From the NCBI RefSeq assembly GCF_038637725.1, contig NZ_CP152052.1, forward strand, positions 2,959,501-3,023,500: a stretch of DNA of 64,000 bases. Direction: 5' to 3'. The notes beneath the pieces are model-generated. The model saw only the letters and a list, made by a program, of their open reading frames with translations, was not told the origin of the DNA and did no database searches. Numbering within the stretch: the first letter of the stretch is position 1; every line of letters starts with the position of its first letter. This document shows positions 1 through 10,250 of the stretch, piece after piece. A program made the translations under genes and the position numbers. The DNA comes from Psychrobacillus sp. FSL H8-0483 (GTDB taxonomy: Bacteria > Bacillota > Bacilli > Bacillales_A > Planococcaceae).

Positions 1-354
1 ACAAGCATGGTCAAAGTGAAGGTGCGTCATAAGAATGATATCGATATCCTCAGGTAAAAAGCCAAGTTCAACTAAATTGTCCTCCACCATCGACTGATCC
101 GACACTCCATAGTTTCGTAGCTGTTTTTCTGTAAATTTCCCGAAGCCTAACCCAGCTTCCATTAAAATATTCTGACCTTTATACTGGATGAATAGTGGAT
201 CTGACGATAATTCTATTTGATTTTTTTCATTCACAGGATATTTCTTTTCCCATAAAGGTTTTGGCACAACTCCAAACATGGCTCCCCCATCCATATAAGT
301 AGTACCGCCTTTTAACCATGTCAATGACATATCGTGAAATTGAAACGCATCCAT
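1..354 (-). CDS. ytnP: YtnP-type MBL-fold hydrolase (3' part cut off by window edge)
   Basis: First 118 residues of a metallo-beta-lactamase-fold protein, reading leftwards off the window. The start ATG is at 354. The segment carries the family's N-terminal beta sheets and ends in THLHFDHAC, the beginning of the HxHxDH zinc-binding motif (about residues 110-118). The B. subtilis relative YtnP, which lies beside trmB there too, is an N-acyl-homoserine-lactone-type lactonase (family knowledge); the substrate here is inferred only. It lies 78 bp downstream of trmB in the same direction and may be the last gene of the pepV-trmB operon. Everything after the first metal motif is outside the window. 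Confidence 0.85.
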   Translation of the reverse strand, partial: MDAFQFHDMSLTWLKGGTTYMDGGAMFGVVPKPLWEKKYPVNEKNQIELSSDPLFIQYKGQNILMEAGLGFGKFTEKQLRNYGVSDQSMVEDNLVELGFLPEDIDIILMTHLHFDHAC

Positions 355-431
355 ACTCCCAGGTCCCCTTTTTGACGTATTTTACTACTACTTCACTTCG
401 TTCAGCTACACAGAAAATATGTTTCTCGTAA

Positions 432-1073
432 TTATACGAATTTTGCTTCTACTCGATAGATTGGTTGTCCCTTTGCAGAAAACTTTTCTTCATATTCAGT
501 CATAATATTATCTTCTGGCATATTTACATGCAAATCGAGTGAAACATCTTTTATTAACATACCATAAGCCGACATGCTAATTAAAGAATATTCAAATAAT
601 CCTCGATTATCCGTCTTAAAATGAATTTCCGCGTTGTCTACTAAAATAGATTCATAAAGCTTTAAGAAACCTTCATGCGTTAAACGTCTTTTGGCATGTC
701 TAATCTTTGGCCACGGATCAGAGAAGTTTAAATACACACGGTCTACATCATTTTTCTCAAAGTACTTAGCCAAATGAGCACCGTTTACTTTTAGTAAGCG
801 TAAATTTGGAAGGGGTTGGGCTGCAATAGCATTTTCAAGTGCAGAAACTATCACACTATCGTATAATTCAATCCCAATATAATTAATAGCTGGATTTTGC
901 TTAGCCATACCAGTGATAAATTGTCCTTTACCAGTACCTACTTCAATATGAAGGGGGTTATTGTTTTTAAACTCCGTATCCCATTTCCCCATTAACTCCT
1001 CTGGATTTGGTATAACGATTTCAGGGTGAGCATGAATAAATTCCTCTGCCCACGGTTTGTGTCTTAACCTCAT
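432..1073 (-). CDS. trmB: tRNA (guanine-N7-)-methyltransferase TrmB
   Basis: 213 residues, the full usual length. It methylates G46 of tRNA to m7G using SAM. The Rossmann SAM motif is visible near residues 42-53 (VGTGKGQFI), and the family signature [14 protein letters not shown] lies near 118-131, followed by the acidic substrate-binding region. The start ATG is preceded by an AAAAGGAG-type ribosome-binding site located at the end of the upstream lipid kinase gene, with a 4-bp gap between the two. It is a co-directional member of the minus-strand operon running from pepV. Assignment is firm. Confidence 0.97.
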   Translation of the reverse strand: MRLRHKPWAEEFIHAHPEIVIPNPEELMGKWDTEFKNNNPLHIEVGTGKGQFITGMAKQNPAINYIGIELYDSVIVSALENAIAAQPLPNLRLLKVNGAHLAKYFEKNDVDRVYLNFSDPWPKIRHAKRRLTHEGFLKLYESILVDNAEIHFKTDNRGLFEYSLISMSAYGMLIKDVSLDLHVNMPEDNIMTEYEEKFSAKGQPIYRVEAKFV

Positions 1074-1077
1074 TACA

Positions 1078-2004
1078 TTAACTCCTTTTGCTTCTTAATG
1101 GTTTTGCTAAATTCCAAGCTTTCGGTTGAACCGAAAAAGAAAAACACTGTTCTTGCTCTGTTACACAAGAGAATTCCCCGTCTACATGGCCATAAACTTT
1201 CTCATGCATACGAATAGTAAAATCCTTAGCTTGAAGTTGTTTTACTTCTTTGTATTTAGTGTGTTTACCGAAAAAAACTGTTCCAAAAATGAACAGCAAT
1301 TTCCATCTAGCTAACTTATGGACAACTGTCATTTCAATTAATTGATCGTTAGGTAGCGAACTTGGAGAAATTTTCATGCCTCCACCAAAATACGCTTGAT
1401 TACAAACGACAATAAACCAAACATCATCAAACTTTAACGTATCTTCTTTCGTAAGTAAAGAGAACGAAAAAGTTTGAAAAACTAGCAATTCTTTTACAAC
1501 ATAAAGTATGTACGTTATTTTACCTAATCCAAATGCATTTAACCACTTTTTCCATTTGGAATTATTTGAAGAATATACCACCTTCGCATCGAAGCCAAAG
1601 CCAGCATTGTTGACAAAACTATAGGTAGATCGCTCGTTTGTTAGTTTACCTAAATCATATTTTTCGTATGTATATGCTTCTAACTGTTCGATGGATTGAA
1701 ATACAGAAAAAGTCCGACCAAAATCATTTCCACTTCCTGCAGAAATAACTCCAACTCGAACATGTTCATAACCGGTAGCTCCTGAGATTATTTCATGTAC
1801 GGTTCCGTCTCCACCAATAGCAACAATTAAGAGTGGCTCCTGACTTTCTTTAGCACATTGCTTCGTTATTTCCGTTGCATGCCCACTGTACTCTGTTACA
1901 CAAAATGTGTAAGGGAATGTTACTTTACCCCTCCAGGAATCCCATACTTTCTTGGATCGACCATTGCCAGCATGTTCATTGAGGATAAAGACAACTTTAT
2001 TCAT
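1078..2004 (-). CDS. ytlR: diacylglycerol/lipid kinase family protein (YtlR)
   Basis: 308 residues from an ATG at 2004. The upstream in-frame GTG at 2016 sits inside the GAGGAGA ribosome-binding site, so the shorter start is preferred. The protein has the DAGK catalytic-domain fingerprint: an N-terminal Rossmann-like segment, the nucleotide-binding [12 protein letters not shown] near residue 65-76, and [10 protein letters not shown] near 90-99. The family phosphorylates lipids such as diacylglycerol at the membrane; the exact lipid cannot be read from sequence. It overlaps the end of ytlQ by 8 bp and lies 4 bp before trmB, so the genes are translationally close-packed. Confidence 0.88.
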   Translation of the reverse strand: MNKVVFILNEHAGNGRSKKVWDSWRGKVTFPYTFCVTEYSGHATEITKQCAKESQEPLLIVAIGGDGTVHEIISGATGYEHVRVGVISAGSGNDFGRTFSVFQSIEQLEAYTYEKYDLGKLTNERSTYSFVNNAGFGFDAKVVYSSNNSKWKKWLNAFGLGKITYILYVVKELLVFQTFSFSLLTKEDTLKFDDVWFIVVCNQAYFGGGMKISPSSLPNDQLIEMTVVHKLARWKLLFIFGTVFFGKHTKYKEVKQLQAKDFTIRMHEKVYGHVDGEFSCVTEQEQCFSFSVQPKAWNLAKPLRSKRS

Positions 2005-2983
2005 TTTTCTCCTCACTATCTACATCCCATCCTGCTCTAGAATAAGATGTTGTTTGCACTAGCTCAAGTATAGATTGAGCAGCCTTAAACTGCATATGCT
2101 TCATAGGAGAAGGGGAGGATTTTAATGCCATAAACCATTCGGGAAAATTTCTAGTATCAACAAATTGGGTGTTAAATGAAGCACCGGGATAGTCAATATA
2201 ACCATTTCTTGATAGAACGACTTTTCTAATAGGTAAGTCTATATCTTCTTTCTTAAATATTTGCATTAAGATTGATTCCATTCTATTCAAGCCGATCATT
2301 GGGCTTAATATTTTTTTCTCCTCCTTGCCACTTTTTCTCAGCCAAAAGCGATCACTACTACCTATAAAAGCATCTAAATCATTTGCCTCTAGTACAACAA
2401 GACATAGAATTTCGGTTGGTAAAATAATGATTACTTCCAGTTCAACCGGAGCATTCTTTATCTTTAATATAGGATAATAAAACAAAAAATAATTATCAGG
2501 GAGACGAAGTGTCAAAGACCGCAATAATGTATCACGCATAAACTTCGGATCTACATAAGACTTTTCACGCAAAGTAGAGCTTGCCCACTTTAACTGAAAA
2601 TGAAAAAGTTGATCTAAATACATTCGTTTTAACTCTTCTATTGACTGTGGATTATACACAATATTCGGTTGAAAATGAAGGGTGGTAGACTCTTCAGGGA
2701 TTGAATTTTCTTCCAGAAGTTCATGCTCTTCCCAAGCTTCCGCTTGTTCAATTTCTACATTAGTACGGGTAAAAAACTTTGAAAAAAATGACTTCTTTTC
2801 AGCTAATTCTTCCTCTTCCACTTCTTCTTTTTCCATCCAAGAAGAATCAAGTGTCCCCTTTTCCCATTCTCCTTTTGTTCGCTCCCACTGTTGCTTTTTT
2901 AGTCGAACAAATTGAGTTGGATATCTTTTTAAATCTATTTGATATCGAGAAACATAATCTTGAAGCTTAACGAGTTGGGCCAT
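1997..2983 (-). CDS. ytlQ: NERD-type domain protein YtlQ, function unknown
   Basis: 328 residues, taking the ATG at 2983 (MAQLVKLQDYVSRY), which follows AGGAGGGTATAAAGG; a longer reading from 3016 would run into thpR. The N-terminal 30 residues resemble the start of B. subtilis YtlQ. Residues about 45-95 are strongly acidic and probably disordered; the C-terminal two thirds are a mixed alpha/beta domain. I see no catalytic signature I can name with certainty. It sits between thpR and the lipid kinase, 4 bp after the former and overlapping the latter, the same neighbourhood as in Bacillus. Membership is by overall resemblance and synteny; the biochemical role is unknown. Confidence 0.75.
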   Translation of the reverse strand: MAQLVKLQDYVSRYQIDLKRYPTQFVRLKKQQWERTKGEWEKGTLDSSWMEKEEVEEEELAEKKSFFSKFFTRTNVEIEQAEAWEEHELLEENSIPEESTTLHFQPNIVYNPQSIEELKRMYLDQLFHFQLKWASSTLREKSYVDPKFMRDTLLRSLTLRLPDNYFLFYYPILKIKNAPVELEVIIILPTEILCLVVLEANDLDAFIGSSDRFWLRKSGKEEKKILSPMIGLNRMESILMQIFKKEDIDLPIRKVVLSRNGYIDYPGASFNTQFVDTRNFPEWFMALKSSPSPMKHMQFKAAQSILELVQTTSYSRAGWDVDSEEKNE

Positions 2984-2987
2984 TCCT

Positions 2988-3530
2988 TTATACCCTCCTA
3001 CACTGTATTGAACCAACTTCCTCGTATCGAGGGATACTAGTTGGATTTATTTTAAATATAGAAAATTTGCTAACCTCGAAAGATTCTTTTGTCAATAGGA
3101 AGTCATCTGTTAAGAGCGATGCTGCGGATGCCCATTTTTTAGCAATTGTTATATGAGCATGAAAGTCTTTTGAAGTATTTATTTCGATGACATTAGCAAT
3201 TTTTTGCATTACATCTTGCTGTAAATGATTTAAAGAATCACTTTCTTCTAATCCTATATACATCACTCTAGGTGTAAGATCATTTCCAAAATGTTCAAGT
3301 CCTGCGGTTGTTAAAATAAAAGAGCTCCAATCGATCTTTTGAAACGACTGGATAATTAGCTCTAATACAGCTTGTTCTATTGCTCCTACATAAAAAAGGG
3401 TAATATGCAAATCCTCTGCCACTGGCAAAGTTTTATGTGTCTCTCGCAAATTTGTTTTATTTCTTGCTTCTACGATAGATTTGGCAATTGAGGGAGGAAC
3501 TTTAATACCTAAAAAGTAATGGGATTTCAT
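2988..3530 (-). CDS. thpR: RNA 2',3'-cyclic phosphodiesterase / 2H phosphoesterase (ThpR, YtlP)
   Basis: 180 residues, normal length for the 2H phosphoesterase (LigT) family. The two catalytic H-x-T/S-x motifs are present: LHITLFYVG near residue 41-49 and HAHITIAKKW near 124-133. The family opens 2',3'-cyclic phosphate RNA ends (and was first seen as 2'-5' RNA ligase activity). Its ATG overlaps the dat stop codon by 4 bp (ATGA), indicating translational coupling. The RNA role fits neighbouring trmB, but there is no direct evidence of shared pathway. Confidence 0.92.
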   Translation of the reverse strand: MKSHYFLGIKVPPSIAKSIVEARNKTNLRETHKTLPVAEDLHITLFYVGAIEQAVLELIIQSFQKIDWSSFILTTAGLEHFGNDLTPRVMYIGLEESDSLNHLQQDVMQKIANVIEINTSKDFHAHITIAKKWASAASLLTDDFLLTKESFEVSKFSIFKINPTSIPRYEEVGSIQCRRV

Positions 3531-4375
3531 ACTTCCAGAGTTGCAGGAATTTTTTTCTCAAAAGCTTGTTGTAGCTTTTCAGTCCAATTCCCTCTTTTAC
3601 CATTTCCAATCATTTGTCCATCGATTGAAATAATGGGCATTACTTCTGCATTTGTAGAGGACATGATGAACTCATCCATTTCTAATGCTTGCTCTTTTGT
3701 AAATGCTTCTTCTACAACTTGGATACCTACTTCCTGGCAGCAATCTAAAATAACTTTTCTTGTTATACCATTTAAGATTAAATTGCTCACAGGATGCGTA
3801 TAAAGCACTCCATCTTTAATCCCGTAGACGTTAGAAGAAGAACCTTCAGTTATGATTTCTCCACGATGCTGTATTGCCTCATAGCAGTTTTTACTAACAG
3901 CTTCTTGTTTAGCAAGGACATTACCTAAAAGATTTAATGACTTAATATCACAACGAAGCCATCGAACATCTTCAACGAAACATACTTTTACTCCATTTTC
4001 TAGTTCGGCTAGCGGGCGAGTTGTTTCTTTCGTATAAGCAGTTAATACGCTCTCCACTACTGGCACCGGAAAATTATGCTGTCTTGGACTTGTGCCTCGT
4101 GTCACTTGCAAATAAATATGTCCGTTTTGTACTTCATTTATTTCGATTAATTCGTGAAGCATTTTGTGCAAAACATCTTTTGTATATGGAATGACTAGTT
4201 GAATTTTATCTGCACTAGCATATAATCGGTCAATATGCTCTGTGGCAGTAAATACATCAGCATTATAAATTTTTATTACTTCATAGATGCCATCTCCAAA
4301 TTGATAGCCACGATCCTCGTAACCAATCTTCACTTCTTTTTCATCCACAATTTGATCATTCCATAAAATCTTCAT
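3527..4375 (-). CDS. dat: D-amino acid (D-alanine) aminotransferase
   Basis: 282 residues, standard length for class IV (fold-type IV) PLP aminotransferases. The N-terminal YEDRGYQFGDGIYEV segment (about 20-34) and the SLNLLGNVLAKQEA segment containing the PLP lysine region (about 146-159) are diagnostic, as is EGSSSNVYGIKDG near 177-189. It interconverts D-alanine/2-oxoglutarate and pyruvate/D-glutamate, feeding peptidoglycan precursors. It lies 18 bp after pepV, which hydrolyses dipeptides, so the pair makes sense as a cell-wall peptide salvage unit (inference). Confidence 0.95.
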   Translation of the reverse strand: MKILWNDQIVDEKEVKIGYEDRGYQFGDGIYEVIKIYNADVFTATEHIDRLYASADKIQLVIPYTKDVLHKMLHELIEINEVQNGHIYLQVTRGTSPRQHNFPVPVVESVLTAYTKETTRPLAELENGVKVCFVEDVRWLRCDIKSLNLLGNVLAKQEAVSKNCYEAIQHRGEIITEGSSSNVYGIKDGVLYTHPVSNLILNGITRKVILDCCQEVGIQVVEEAFTKEQALEMDEFIMSSTNAEVMPIISIDGQMIGNGKRGNWTEKLQQAFEKKIPATLEV

Positions 4376-4393
4376 TACTAATTCCCCCTAGTT

Positions 4394-5785
4394 TTAATTT
4401 TTCCCTGCTAGTTCTACTATTGCATCTGCATAAATTGCTGTTGCCTTTATTAAGTCTTCAATATCCACATATTCATCCACTTGATGTGCTACATCTTTTC
4501 TTCCAGGGAAAACCATTCCAAATGCTACACCCTTTTTCAGAACACGTGCATATGTCCCGCCACCAATGGAAAGTAGCTTCGCTTTTTGTCCTGTTTGTCT
4601 TTCATATACTTTTTGTAAAGTCGTTATGAGTATATCCTCTTTATCGACATAATGTGGCTCAGAATTAGACCCAAGATCCAGCGTAATGCCTGTATTTTGA
4701 AGTATTTCTCTACAAGCACTTAATTTTTCTTCGAATGGATAGGTAACTGAATATCGTAAGCTTACTTGCGTACATGATCCTTGCTCTGGAGCGTAATGAA
4801 TAACACCAGGATTTAGAGTAGTTTCACCAGACACTTCATCTGCAAAGTTTAAGGATAAAGCGTGCCCTCTACTCTCTTCTCCAAAAGCAGTTACTAAAAA
4901 TTCGACAAATGCTTTAGAGTGTGGAGTTAAGCTAATGGTTTTTAAAAACTTTGCAAGTAAAATTCCAGCATTTACTCCGTCGTTAGGTTCCATTGCATGT
5001 GCCGATTTCCCGTGTACTAATACTTTTACTACGGAACCTTCCTGCACAACTTCCCCAGTAATACCGTGCTCTTTAGCAAATTCATGAAATTTTTGGTTTA
5101 TTGTGTGTGCTCCCCCAAAAACATATGCAAATGCTTCATCTGGAACCATATTTGTTCTTTTTCCAGCTTGGAAAAATTGAATCGTTTCTGTCTCAGAAGA
5201 ACCTGTTTGTGTAAAAATCAAATCGGCTATTCCTTTTTCCGCGTTGATAATAGGAAAATCCGCGTCAGGGGCAAACCCAATTTCCGGCATTTGCTCTTCT
5301 TCAAAATACCGTTTTACACAACGAAAACCACTTTCTTCATCAGTACCAATAATAAGACGCACTTTTTTAGAAAGCTCAATTCCCGCTTCTTTTACTAATT
5401 TCATTGCCATCCATGCAGCTATGGTCGGCCCTTTATCATCAATTGCACCTCGGCCATACACTTTATCGTCAGCTACGACACCTTCAAATGGAGGATATGT
5501 CCAGCCTTTCCCTTCCGGTACTACATCTACATGACAAAGGATACCAAGTATTTCTTGTCCATTTCCCATTTCGATATGTCCGGCCATATTCTCAATATTT
5601 TTCGTTATAAATCCAGCTTTTTCTCCTTCTCGAAGCATATGAAGTAACGCTTCTAAAGGTTTAGGTCCAAATGGCATATCAGAGTTAGCCAGATCAGTTT
5701 GTAACACACTTGGAATTTGTATGAGGCGTTGTAATTCTGCAATAATGTCCTCTTTTTTCTCTTCTGCACGTTCTAACCAATTCAT
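4394..5785 (-). CDS. pepV: dipeptidase PepV (M20 family)
   Basis: 463 residues. ATG at 5785 is chosen because AAGGAG lies 8 bp upstream; two codons further out only a TTG is available. M20 dizinc metallopeptidase motifs are visible: GILCHVDVVPEG near 80-91, GRGAIDDKGPTIAAW near 112-126, GTDEESGF near 147-154. Residues about 190-350 form the lid/dimerisation domain expected in PepV. It cleaves dipeptides in the cytoplasm, including those with D-residues at the N-terminus in characterised relatives. First gene of the minus-strand operon pepV-dat-thpR-ytlQ-ytlR-trmB. Confidence 0.95.
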   Translation of the reverse strand: MNWLERAEEKKEDIIAELQRLIQIPSVLQTDLANSDMPFGPKPLEALLHMLREGEKAGFITKNIENMAGHIEMGNGQEILGILCHVDVVPEGKGWTYPPFEGVVADDKVYGRGAIDDKGPTIAAWMAMKLVKEAGIELSKKVRLIIGTDEESGFRCVKRYFEEEQMPEIGFAPDADFPIINAEKGIADLIFTQTGSSETETIQFFQAGKRTNMVPDEAFAYVFGGAHTINQKFHEFAKEHGITGEVVQEGSVVKVLVHGKSAHAMEPNDGVNAGILLAKFLKTISLTPHSKAFVEFLVTAFGEESRGHALSLNFADEVSGETTLNPGVIHYAPEQGSCTQVSLRYSVTYPFEEKLSACREILQNTGITLDLGSNSEPHYVDKEDILITTLQKVYERQTGQKAKLLSIGGGTYARVLKKGVAFGMVFPGRKDVAHQVDEYVDIEDLIKATAIYADAIVELAGKN

Positions 5786-6061
5786 ATGCAAATCTCCTTC
5801 GATATAAGATATATAGCTATTTTACACTTATTTTTATAGTACGTCTTTTAAAAAATTGTCACTATTTATTATTAAACCTTTGTAAATTAAGTGTTTTTTA
5901 TAGAATTTTTAATGAAAATCTACTATAATTTAATTGTCAGATAATAAAGTACTGACAAACAATATTGTAAAGGGGCTGTAAATTGCAATTACTTTGTTGC
6001 TTTTCACCCAAGTCGTCCGCTAGTCCTGCCACGAGATATGATGATGAAGGAGTGGTTACTT

Positions 6062-6283
6062 TTGAAACCTACTACTGATCGGATGCTCACTCGAATTAAA
6101 GATATGTATATGTTCATCCGAGATAACGGAACTGTTACAACTCAAGATTTGGTCGATGAATTTGGCATCACTCCTCGAACTATTCAAAGAGACTTGAATG
6201 TACTTGCTTTTAATGACCTAATTATTAGCCCAACACGAGGTAAATGGACCACGACGAATAAACGAGTTAAACTTACATCCTAG
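6062..6283 (+). CDS. ytzE: small DeoR-type HTH regulator YtzE
   Basis: 73 residues if translation begins at the TTG at 6062, which has GAAGGAG 9 bp upstream; an ATG reading from 6038 would put that ribosome-binding site inside the gene. The whole protein is one winged helix-turn-helix of the DeoR family: TTQDLVDEFGITPRTIQRDLNVL is the helix-turn-helix (shown here only in description, about residues 30-52), with no effector domain. It is divergent from pepV across 276 bp. Bacillus YtzE has the same size and location. Target genes are unknown. Confidence 0.88.
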   Translation: MKPTTDRMLTRIKDMYMFIRDNGTVTTQDLVDEFGITPRTIQRDLNVLAFNDLIISPTRGKWTTTNKRVKLTS

Positions 6284-6299
6284 AGCTTCAACCATATGA

Positions 6300-6336
6300 A
6301 AAGAATGACCTTGCATTAGCAAGGTCATTCTTTTAC
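6300..6336. terminator. bidirectional Rho-independent terminator, ytzE / rsuA
   Basis: Stem AAGAATGACCTTGC with complementary GCAAGGTCATTCTT around a short loop; T-run on the plus strand and A-run before it serve both converging genes. It touches the last codon of rsuA. Confidence 0.9.
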
Positions 6337-7037
6337 TGTATTAGTGCTAATTCTTCTTCCGTTAGCTCTCTGTATGTTCCTTCTGGCAAGGATTCGTCTA
6401 GCTTTAATGAACCCATAGAAAGTCTTTTTAAATAAACTACTTTTTTTCCAACAGCCTCAAACATTCTTTTCACCTGATGGAATTTTCCCTCTGTAATTGT
6501 TAATTCAATTTCGGAAGTTGGGCCACTACTTATAATACGTAGTAAACCAGGTTTCGTGTGGTAACCATCATCTAATGTGACGCCAACTTTAAAAGCTTCT
6601 ATATCTGCTTCGTTTACTATGCCCTCTACCTGTGCAAAATATACTTTTGGCACATCCTTATTCGGAGACAAAAGACGATGCGTTAAAGCACCGTCGTTAG
6701 TTAATAAAAGTAAACCTACTGTATCTTTATCAAGTCTTCCAACTGGATAAGGCTCGAAATGACGTACATCATCGTCTAAGAGATCAATAACCGTTTGATC
6801 TCTTGAATCCTCCGTTGCAGAAATAACTCCTGCGGGTTTATTCATCATTAAATAAATAAATTCCTTATATTCCACAATTTCTCCATAAACAGTTACTTGA
6901 TCTGTTAGCTCATTGACATGCATGGAGCTATCTTTCACAGCGACATCATTTACTTGAATTGCCTTTGACTTAACAAGTCCTTTTACTTCTCTTCTTGTTC
7001 CAAAGCCCATATGAGCTAGAAATTTATCTAATCGCAT
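6333..7037 (-). CDS. rsuA: 16S rRNA pseudouridine synthase RsuA-type
   Basis: 234 residues. An N-terminal S4 RNA-binding domain (MRLDKFLAHMGFGTRREV, 1-18 onward, to about residue 60) is followed by the RsuA/RluB catalytic domain with GRLDKDTVGLLLLTNDG (about 101-117), whose aspartate is the catalytic residue. The family isomerises uridine 516 in 16S rRNA. It follows ytgP by 9 bp and is probably co-transcribed with it. Length and motif order are normal. Confidence 0.95.
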   Translation of the reverse strand: MRLDKFLAHMGFGTRREVKGLVKSKAIQVNDVAVKDSSMHVNELTDQVTVYGEIVEYKEFIYLMMNKPAGVISATEDSRDQTVIDLLDDDVRHFEPYPVGRLDKDTVGLLLLTNDGALTHRLLSPNKDVPKVYFAQVEGIVNEADIEAFKVGVTLDDGYHTKPGLLRIISSGPTSEIELTITEGKFHQVKRMFEAVGKKVVYLKRLSMGSLKLDESLPEGTYRELTEEELALIQ

Positions 7038-7046
7038 TTTATTCTC

Positions 7047-8663
7047 CTAAAAACCTATTTTTTTCGTGAATCTTGTAAGCCTTTCCCCGAATAACTTTTG
7101 AGCGAGTCCTAGTCGCAAAGTTACATAACCATAAAAAACTGCTCCTATAGTTGCGCATACAATAATTACCAATAAGGCTTCTAACTTGTTATCGATTGTA
7201 AAGACTTTTACTAAGCCCCATTTCACAATAAATACAAGACATAGCATTCCAACATTGACAACCATGATGAGAAAAATTCTTCTCATTACCATATTAGATT
7301 TATAATGTAACGTTTTTCGTATGGCAAACATATTTAAACTAATAGCTACAATATATCCACATGCTGTGGCTAAAATAGCTCCATCCGTTTCAAACATTTT
7401 TATAAGCGGAGTATTTAGAACAAGTTTCGTTAGAATTCCCAATAATAAATTTAATATAATTAGCTTCTGACGATCAATTCCTTGCAAAATCGAAGTCGTT
7501 ACTGGGTAGAGCGCAAATAATATTGCTACAGGAGCGTAATGTGCAAGAACCGTAGCTCCAGTGTCACTTTGCTCGTAAAACACAAGATAAAATTCATTTG
7601 CTAAAACAGAAATGCCTAATGCTGCTGGCAAAGTTAAAAATAACAATATTTGGAATGATTGGTCTAATGATTTTCTCACTTGCACGAAATCTTGTTTTGC
7701 GTAATAACTTGTAATTAATGGAATTAACGTCATAGAAAAGCCTGTAGCTAGCATTACAGGAATCATCACAATTTTATGGGTATACATGTTGAGCATGCCT
7801 AAATATGTGTTGGATATGTCAGCTGTTTTGCCAATCATCAACATTGCACGATTAAATGTAATCATATCAATAAATTGAAATAATGGATTAATTACTCCAA
7901 CTAAAGCAAATGGTACTGTATATATTAGAATTTCCTTATAAATTTCTTTTAAAGAAACATTCGAAGTAACATTACCGCTACTAGTAAGTAGATCATTAAA
8001 CTCTGGCTTCAACTTCTTCCAATACCAATATAGAATAATCAGACCTGCGATTGCCCCTATAAATGCGGCAAATACAGCAAAAGAAATTGCTGTCTTCTCT
8101 GACCCATTAAAGACCTTAACGACAAAAAATGCTCCCACTAGAACAAATAGAATTCGCACAATCTGCTCTAGTAATTGAGAAATAGCTGTAGGAGTCATAT
8201 GTTGATACCCTTGGAAAAAGCCCCTAATTAAACTCATTAAAGGAACTATAATAACGGCAAAACTGACATACTTAATAACACTTGCTACATCTTTTACCGT
8301 AAAAAAGGACTCATCATTTTTTATTACAAGTTGAGCTATAGGCTCAGCCAAAGAATATAAAATTATGAAGCCTAAAATACCTGTTATACTCATTAAAACC
8401 ATACTTGATTTAACTAGCTTTCTTCCAGTGGCATAATCGCCTAATGCGTTATATTTTGAAACAAACTTAGAAACTGCAATAGGGATTCCAGAAACGGCTA
8501 TCGCAAGCATTATCGAATATGGTACATACGCGTATTGATACAGCGCCATATACTTTTCCCCAATAATTTGATACAAAGGAATAACATACAGCACACCTAA
8601 TATTCTGGATAATAAGAGACCAACAGTTAAGATCATTGTCCCTTTTAATAAATTCGATGCCAT
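7047..8663 (-). CDS. ytgP: lipid II flippase-type polysaccharide transporter YtgP (MOP superfamily)
   Basis: 538 residues with about fourteen hydrophobic segments, typical of the MOP (MurJ/PST) exporters. The N-terminus MASNLLKGTMILTVGLLLSRI is the usual first helix, and the GYQHMTPTAISQLLEQIVR segment near 151-169 is characteristic of the family. B. subtilis YtgP (MurJ) moves lipid-linked peptidoglycan precursors across the membrane; the same role is inferred. Upstream is the divergently transcribed ytfP, with about 106 bp between start codons. Confidence 0.9.
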   Translation of the reverse strand: MASNLLKGTMILTVGLLLSRILGVLYVIPLYQIIGEKYMALYQYAYVPYSIMLAIAVSGIPIAVSKFVSKYNALGDYATGRKLVKSSMVLMSITGILGFIILYSLAEPIAQLVIKNDESFFTVKDVASVIKYVSFAVIIVPLMSLIRGFFQGYQHMTPTAISQLLEQIVRILFVLVGAFFVVKVFNGSEKTAISFAVFAAFIGAIAGLIILYWYWKKLKPEFNDLLTSSGNVTSNVSLKEIYKEILIYTVPFALVGVINPLFQFIDMITFNRAMLMIGKTADISNTYLGMLNMYTHKIVMIPVMLATGFSMTLIPLITSYYAKQDFVQVRKSLDQSFQILLFLTLPAALGISVLANEFYLVFYEQSDTGATVLAHYAPVAILFALYPVTTSILQGIDRQKLIILNLLLGILTKLVLNTPLIKMFETDGAILATACGYIVAISLNMFAIRKTLHYKSNMVMRRIFLIMVVNVGMLCLVFIVKWGLVKVFTIDNKLEALLVIIVCATIGAVFYGYVTLRLGLAQKLFGERLTRFTKKIGF

Positions 8664-8769
8664 CTAACCCGCCCAATCCTATAAAAATGTCTACTCTACA
8701 GTTTACATCTGTCGAAACAAAACCACAATGATGTATAATAAAGAAAAAAGTGAAAGTGTGAATTTATTT

Positions 8770-10026
8770 ATGTATGACGTTATTGTAATAGGTGGGGGTC
8801 CCTCAGGATTAATGGCCGCAGCTGCCGCAGGTGCAGAAAACAAAAAAGTATTGCTAGTTGAAAAAGGAACAAAGCTTGGGAAAAAGCTTGCTATATCTGG
8901 AGGCGGTCGTTGTAATGTCACAAACAGACTCCCTCAAGAAGAGATCGTAAAAAACATTCCTGGAAACGGAAGATTTCTATTCAGCCCGTTTTCCGTTTTT
9001 AACAATGAAGATATTATTGCGTTTTTTGAAAATTTAGGAGTTCCGTTAAAAGAAGAAGATCATGGGAGAATGTTCCCTGTCTCTAACAAAGCAATGGATG
9101 TCGTGAATGCACTACTTGATGAGTTAAAACGACTGCATGTGGAAATAAAATTGAGTTCTCCAGTTTCCAAACTTTTGATGAATGATGAAAAAATAATTGG
9201 TGTACGACTAGCTACAGGCGAAGAAATTGTTGCAGGTGCTGTCGTAGTAGCAGTTGGTGGAAAAGCAGTTCCACAAACGGGTTCGACTGGTGATGGCTAT
9301 CCATGGGCGGAAAAAGCAGGACACACTGTTACAGATTTATATCCAACAGAGGTTCCTTTATTATCAAATGAGCCTTTTATTAAATCGAAAGAACTACAAG
9401 GTCTTGCACTAAGAGATGTAGCCGTTTCTGTATTAAATAAAAAAGGAAAATCGATTATTACCCATCAAATGGACATGTTATTCACCCATTTTGGGCTAAG
9501 CGGCCCCGCTATTTTACGTTGTAGCCAATTCGTTGTAAAAGAATTGAAGAAAAATGGAGGACAACCAGTACAGGTGCGCATTGATAATTTGCCAGATCTA
9601 AACGAAGAACAAACTTTTCAAGCGCTTCTCTCTTCTATTAAAGAAGAACCGAAAAAAGCCCTGAAAAACGTTTGGAAAGGGCTCGTTCCAGAAAGATGGC
9701 TTTTATTTTTATTGCAAAAAGCTGGTATTCCAGAAAATGAAGATGGACAAAACCTTGCTCATGAAAAAATTAGATCTTTTGCACATTTGTTGAAACAATT
9801 TACGGTAAGTGTCTATGGAACACAACCACTTGAAAAAGCCTTTGTCACTGGTGGCGGTGTATCTATTAAAGAAATTGAACCGAAAACTATGGCTTCCAAG
9901 AAAAAAGCCGGACTCTATTTCTGCGGAGAAATTTTGGATATCCATGGGTATACTGGTGGTTATAATATTACTTCTGCGCTTGTAACTGGCAAAATTGCTG
10001 GCATGAGTGCTGCGCTATCTAATTGA
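8770..10026 (+). CDS. ytfP: HI0933-type FAD/NAD(P)-dependent oxidoreductase YtfP
   Basis: 418 residues from the ATG at 8770 ([13 protein letters not shown]). An ATG at 8728 would add fourteen polar residues before the dinucleotide fold and has no ribosome-binding site, so it is less likely; neither start has a strong Shine-Dalgarno. FAD-binding [13 protein letters not shown] is at residues 8-20, GRCNVTNR near 50-57 is the family signature, and the C-terminal [11 protein letters not shown] and [14 protein letters not shown] motifs close the FAD site. The reaction is unknown for this conserved family. No terminator is evident after it; a repeat begins about 30 bp downstream. Confidence 0.9.
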   Translation: MYDVIVIGGGPSGLMAAAAAGAENKKVLLVEKGTKLGKKLAISGGGRCNVTNRLPQEEIVKNIPGNGRFLFSPFSVFNNEDIIAFFENLGVPLKEEDHGRMFPVSNKAMDVVNALLDELKRLHVEIKLSSPVSKLLMNDEKIIGVRLATGEEIVAGAVVVAVGGKAVPQTGSTGDGYPWAEKAGHTVTDLYPTEVPLLSNEPFIKSKELQGLALRDVAVSVLNKKGKSIITHQMDMLFTHFGLSGPAILRCSQFVVKELKKNGGQPVQVRIDNLPDLNEEQTFQALLSSIKEEPKKALKNVWKGLVPERWLLFLLQKAGIPENEDGQNLAHEKIRSFAHLLKQFTVSVYGTQPLEKAFVTGGGVSIKEIEPKTMASKKKAGLYFCGEILDIHGYTGGYNITSALVTGKIAGMSAALSN

Positions 10027-10053
10027 TTTACCCGCTCAATATCATAGGAGTTG

Positions 10054-10250
10054 ATTAACCAAAAGTACCCAGTAAATGGCTTATTAAAATGGTGATAACC
10101 ACTAGGTACTCTAAGTATAGGTGCTTTTGGAGTGCTTGGAACTGAACTTGCTCTACACTATTATCGATATTTCTTGATACGGAGGGATGCGACTTTGTCG
10201 CATCCCTTCGTATTTTTTCGATAATCGTGTGGTAGTCGTTCGTTCGTCCG
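10054..10250. repeat. dispersed palindromic repeat, copy A1
   Basis: Begins TTGATTAACCAA and shares about 120 bp, nearly base for base, with copy A2 at 26352 (including GGTGCTTTTGGAGTGCTTGG). The centre is a hairpin of GGGATGCGAC and GTCGCATCCC around a TTT loop (about 10182-10208). It is flanked by ATTATCGA on the left and TCGATAAT on the right, followed by GTGTGGTAG, which pairs with CTACAC on the left. No protein is plausible; short open frames across it are incidental. Confidence 0.8.
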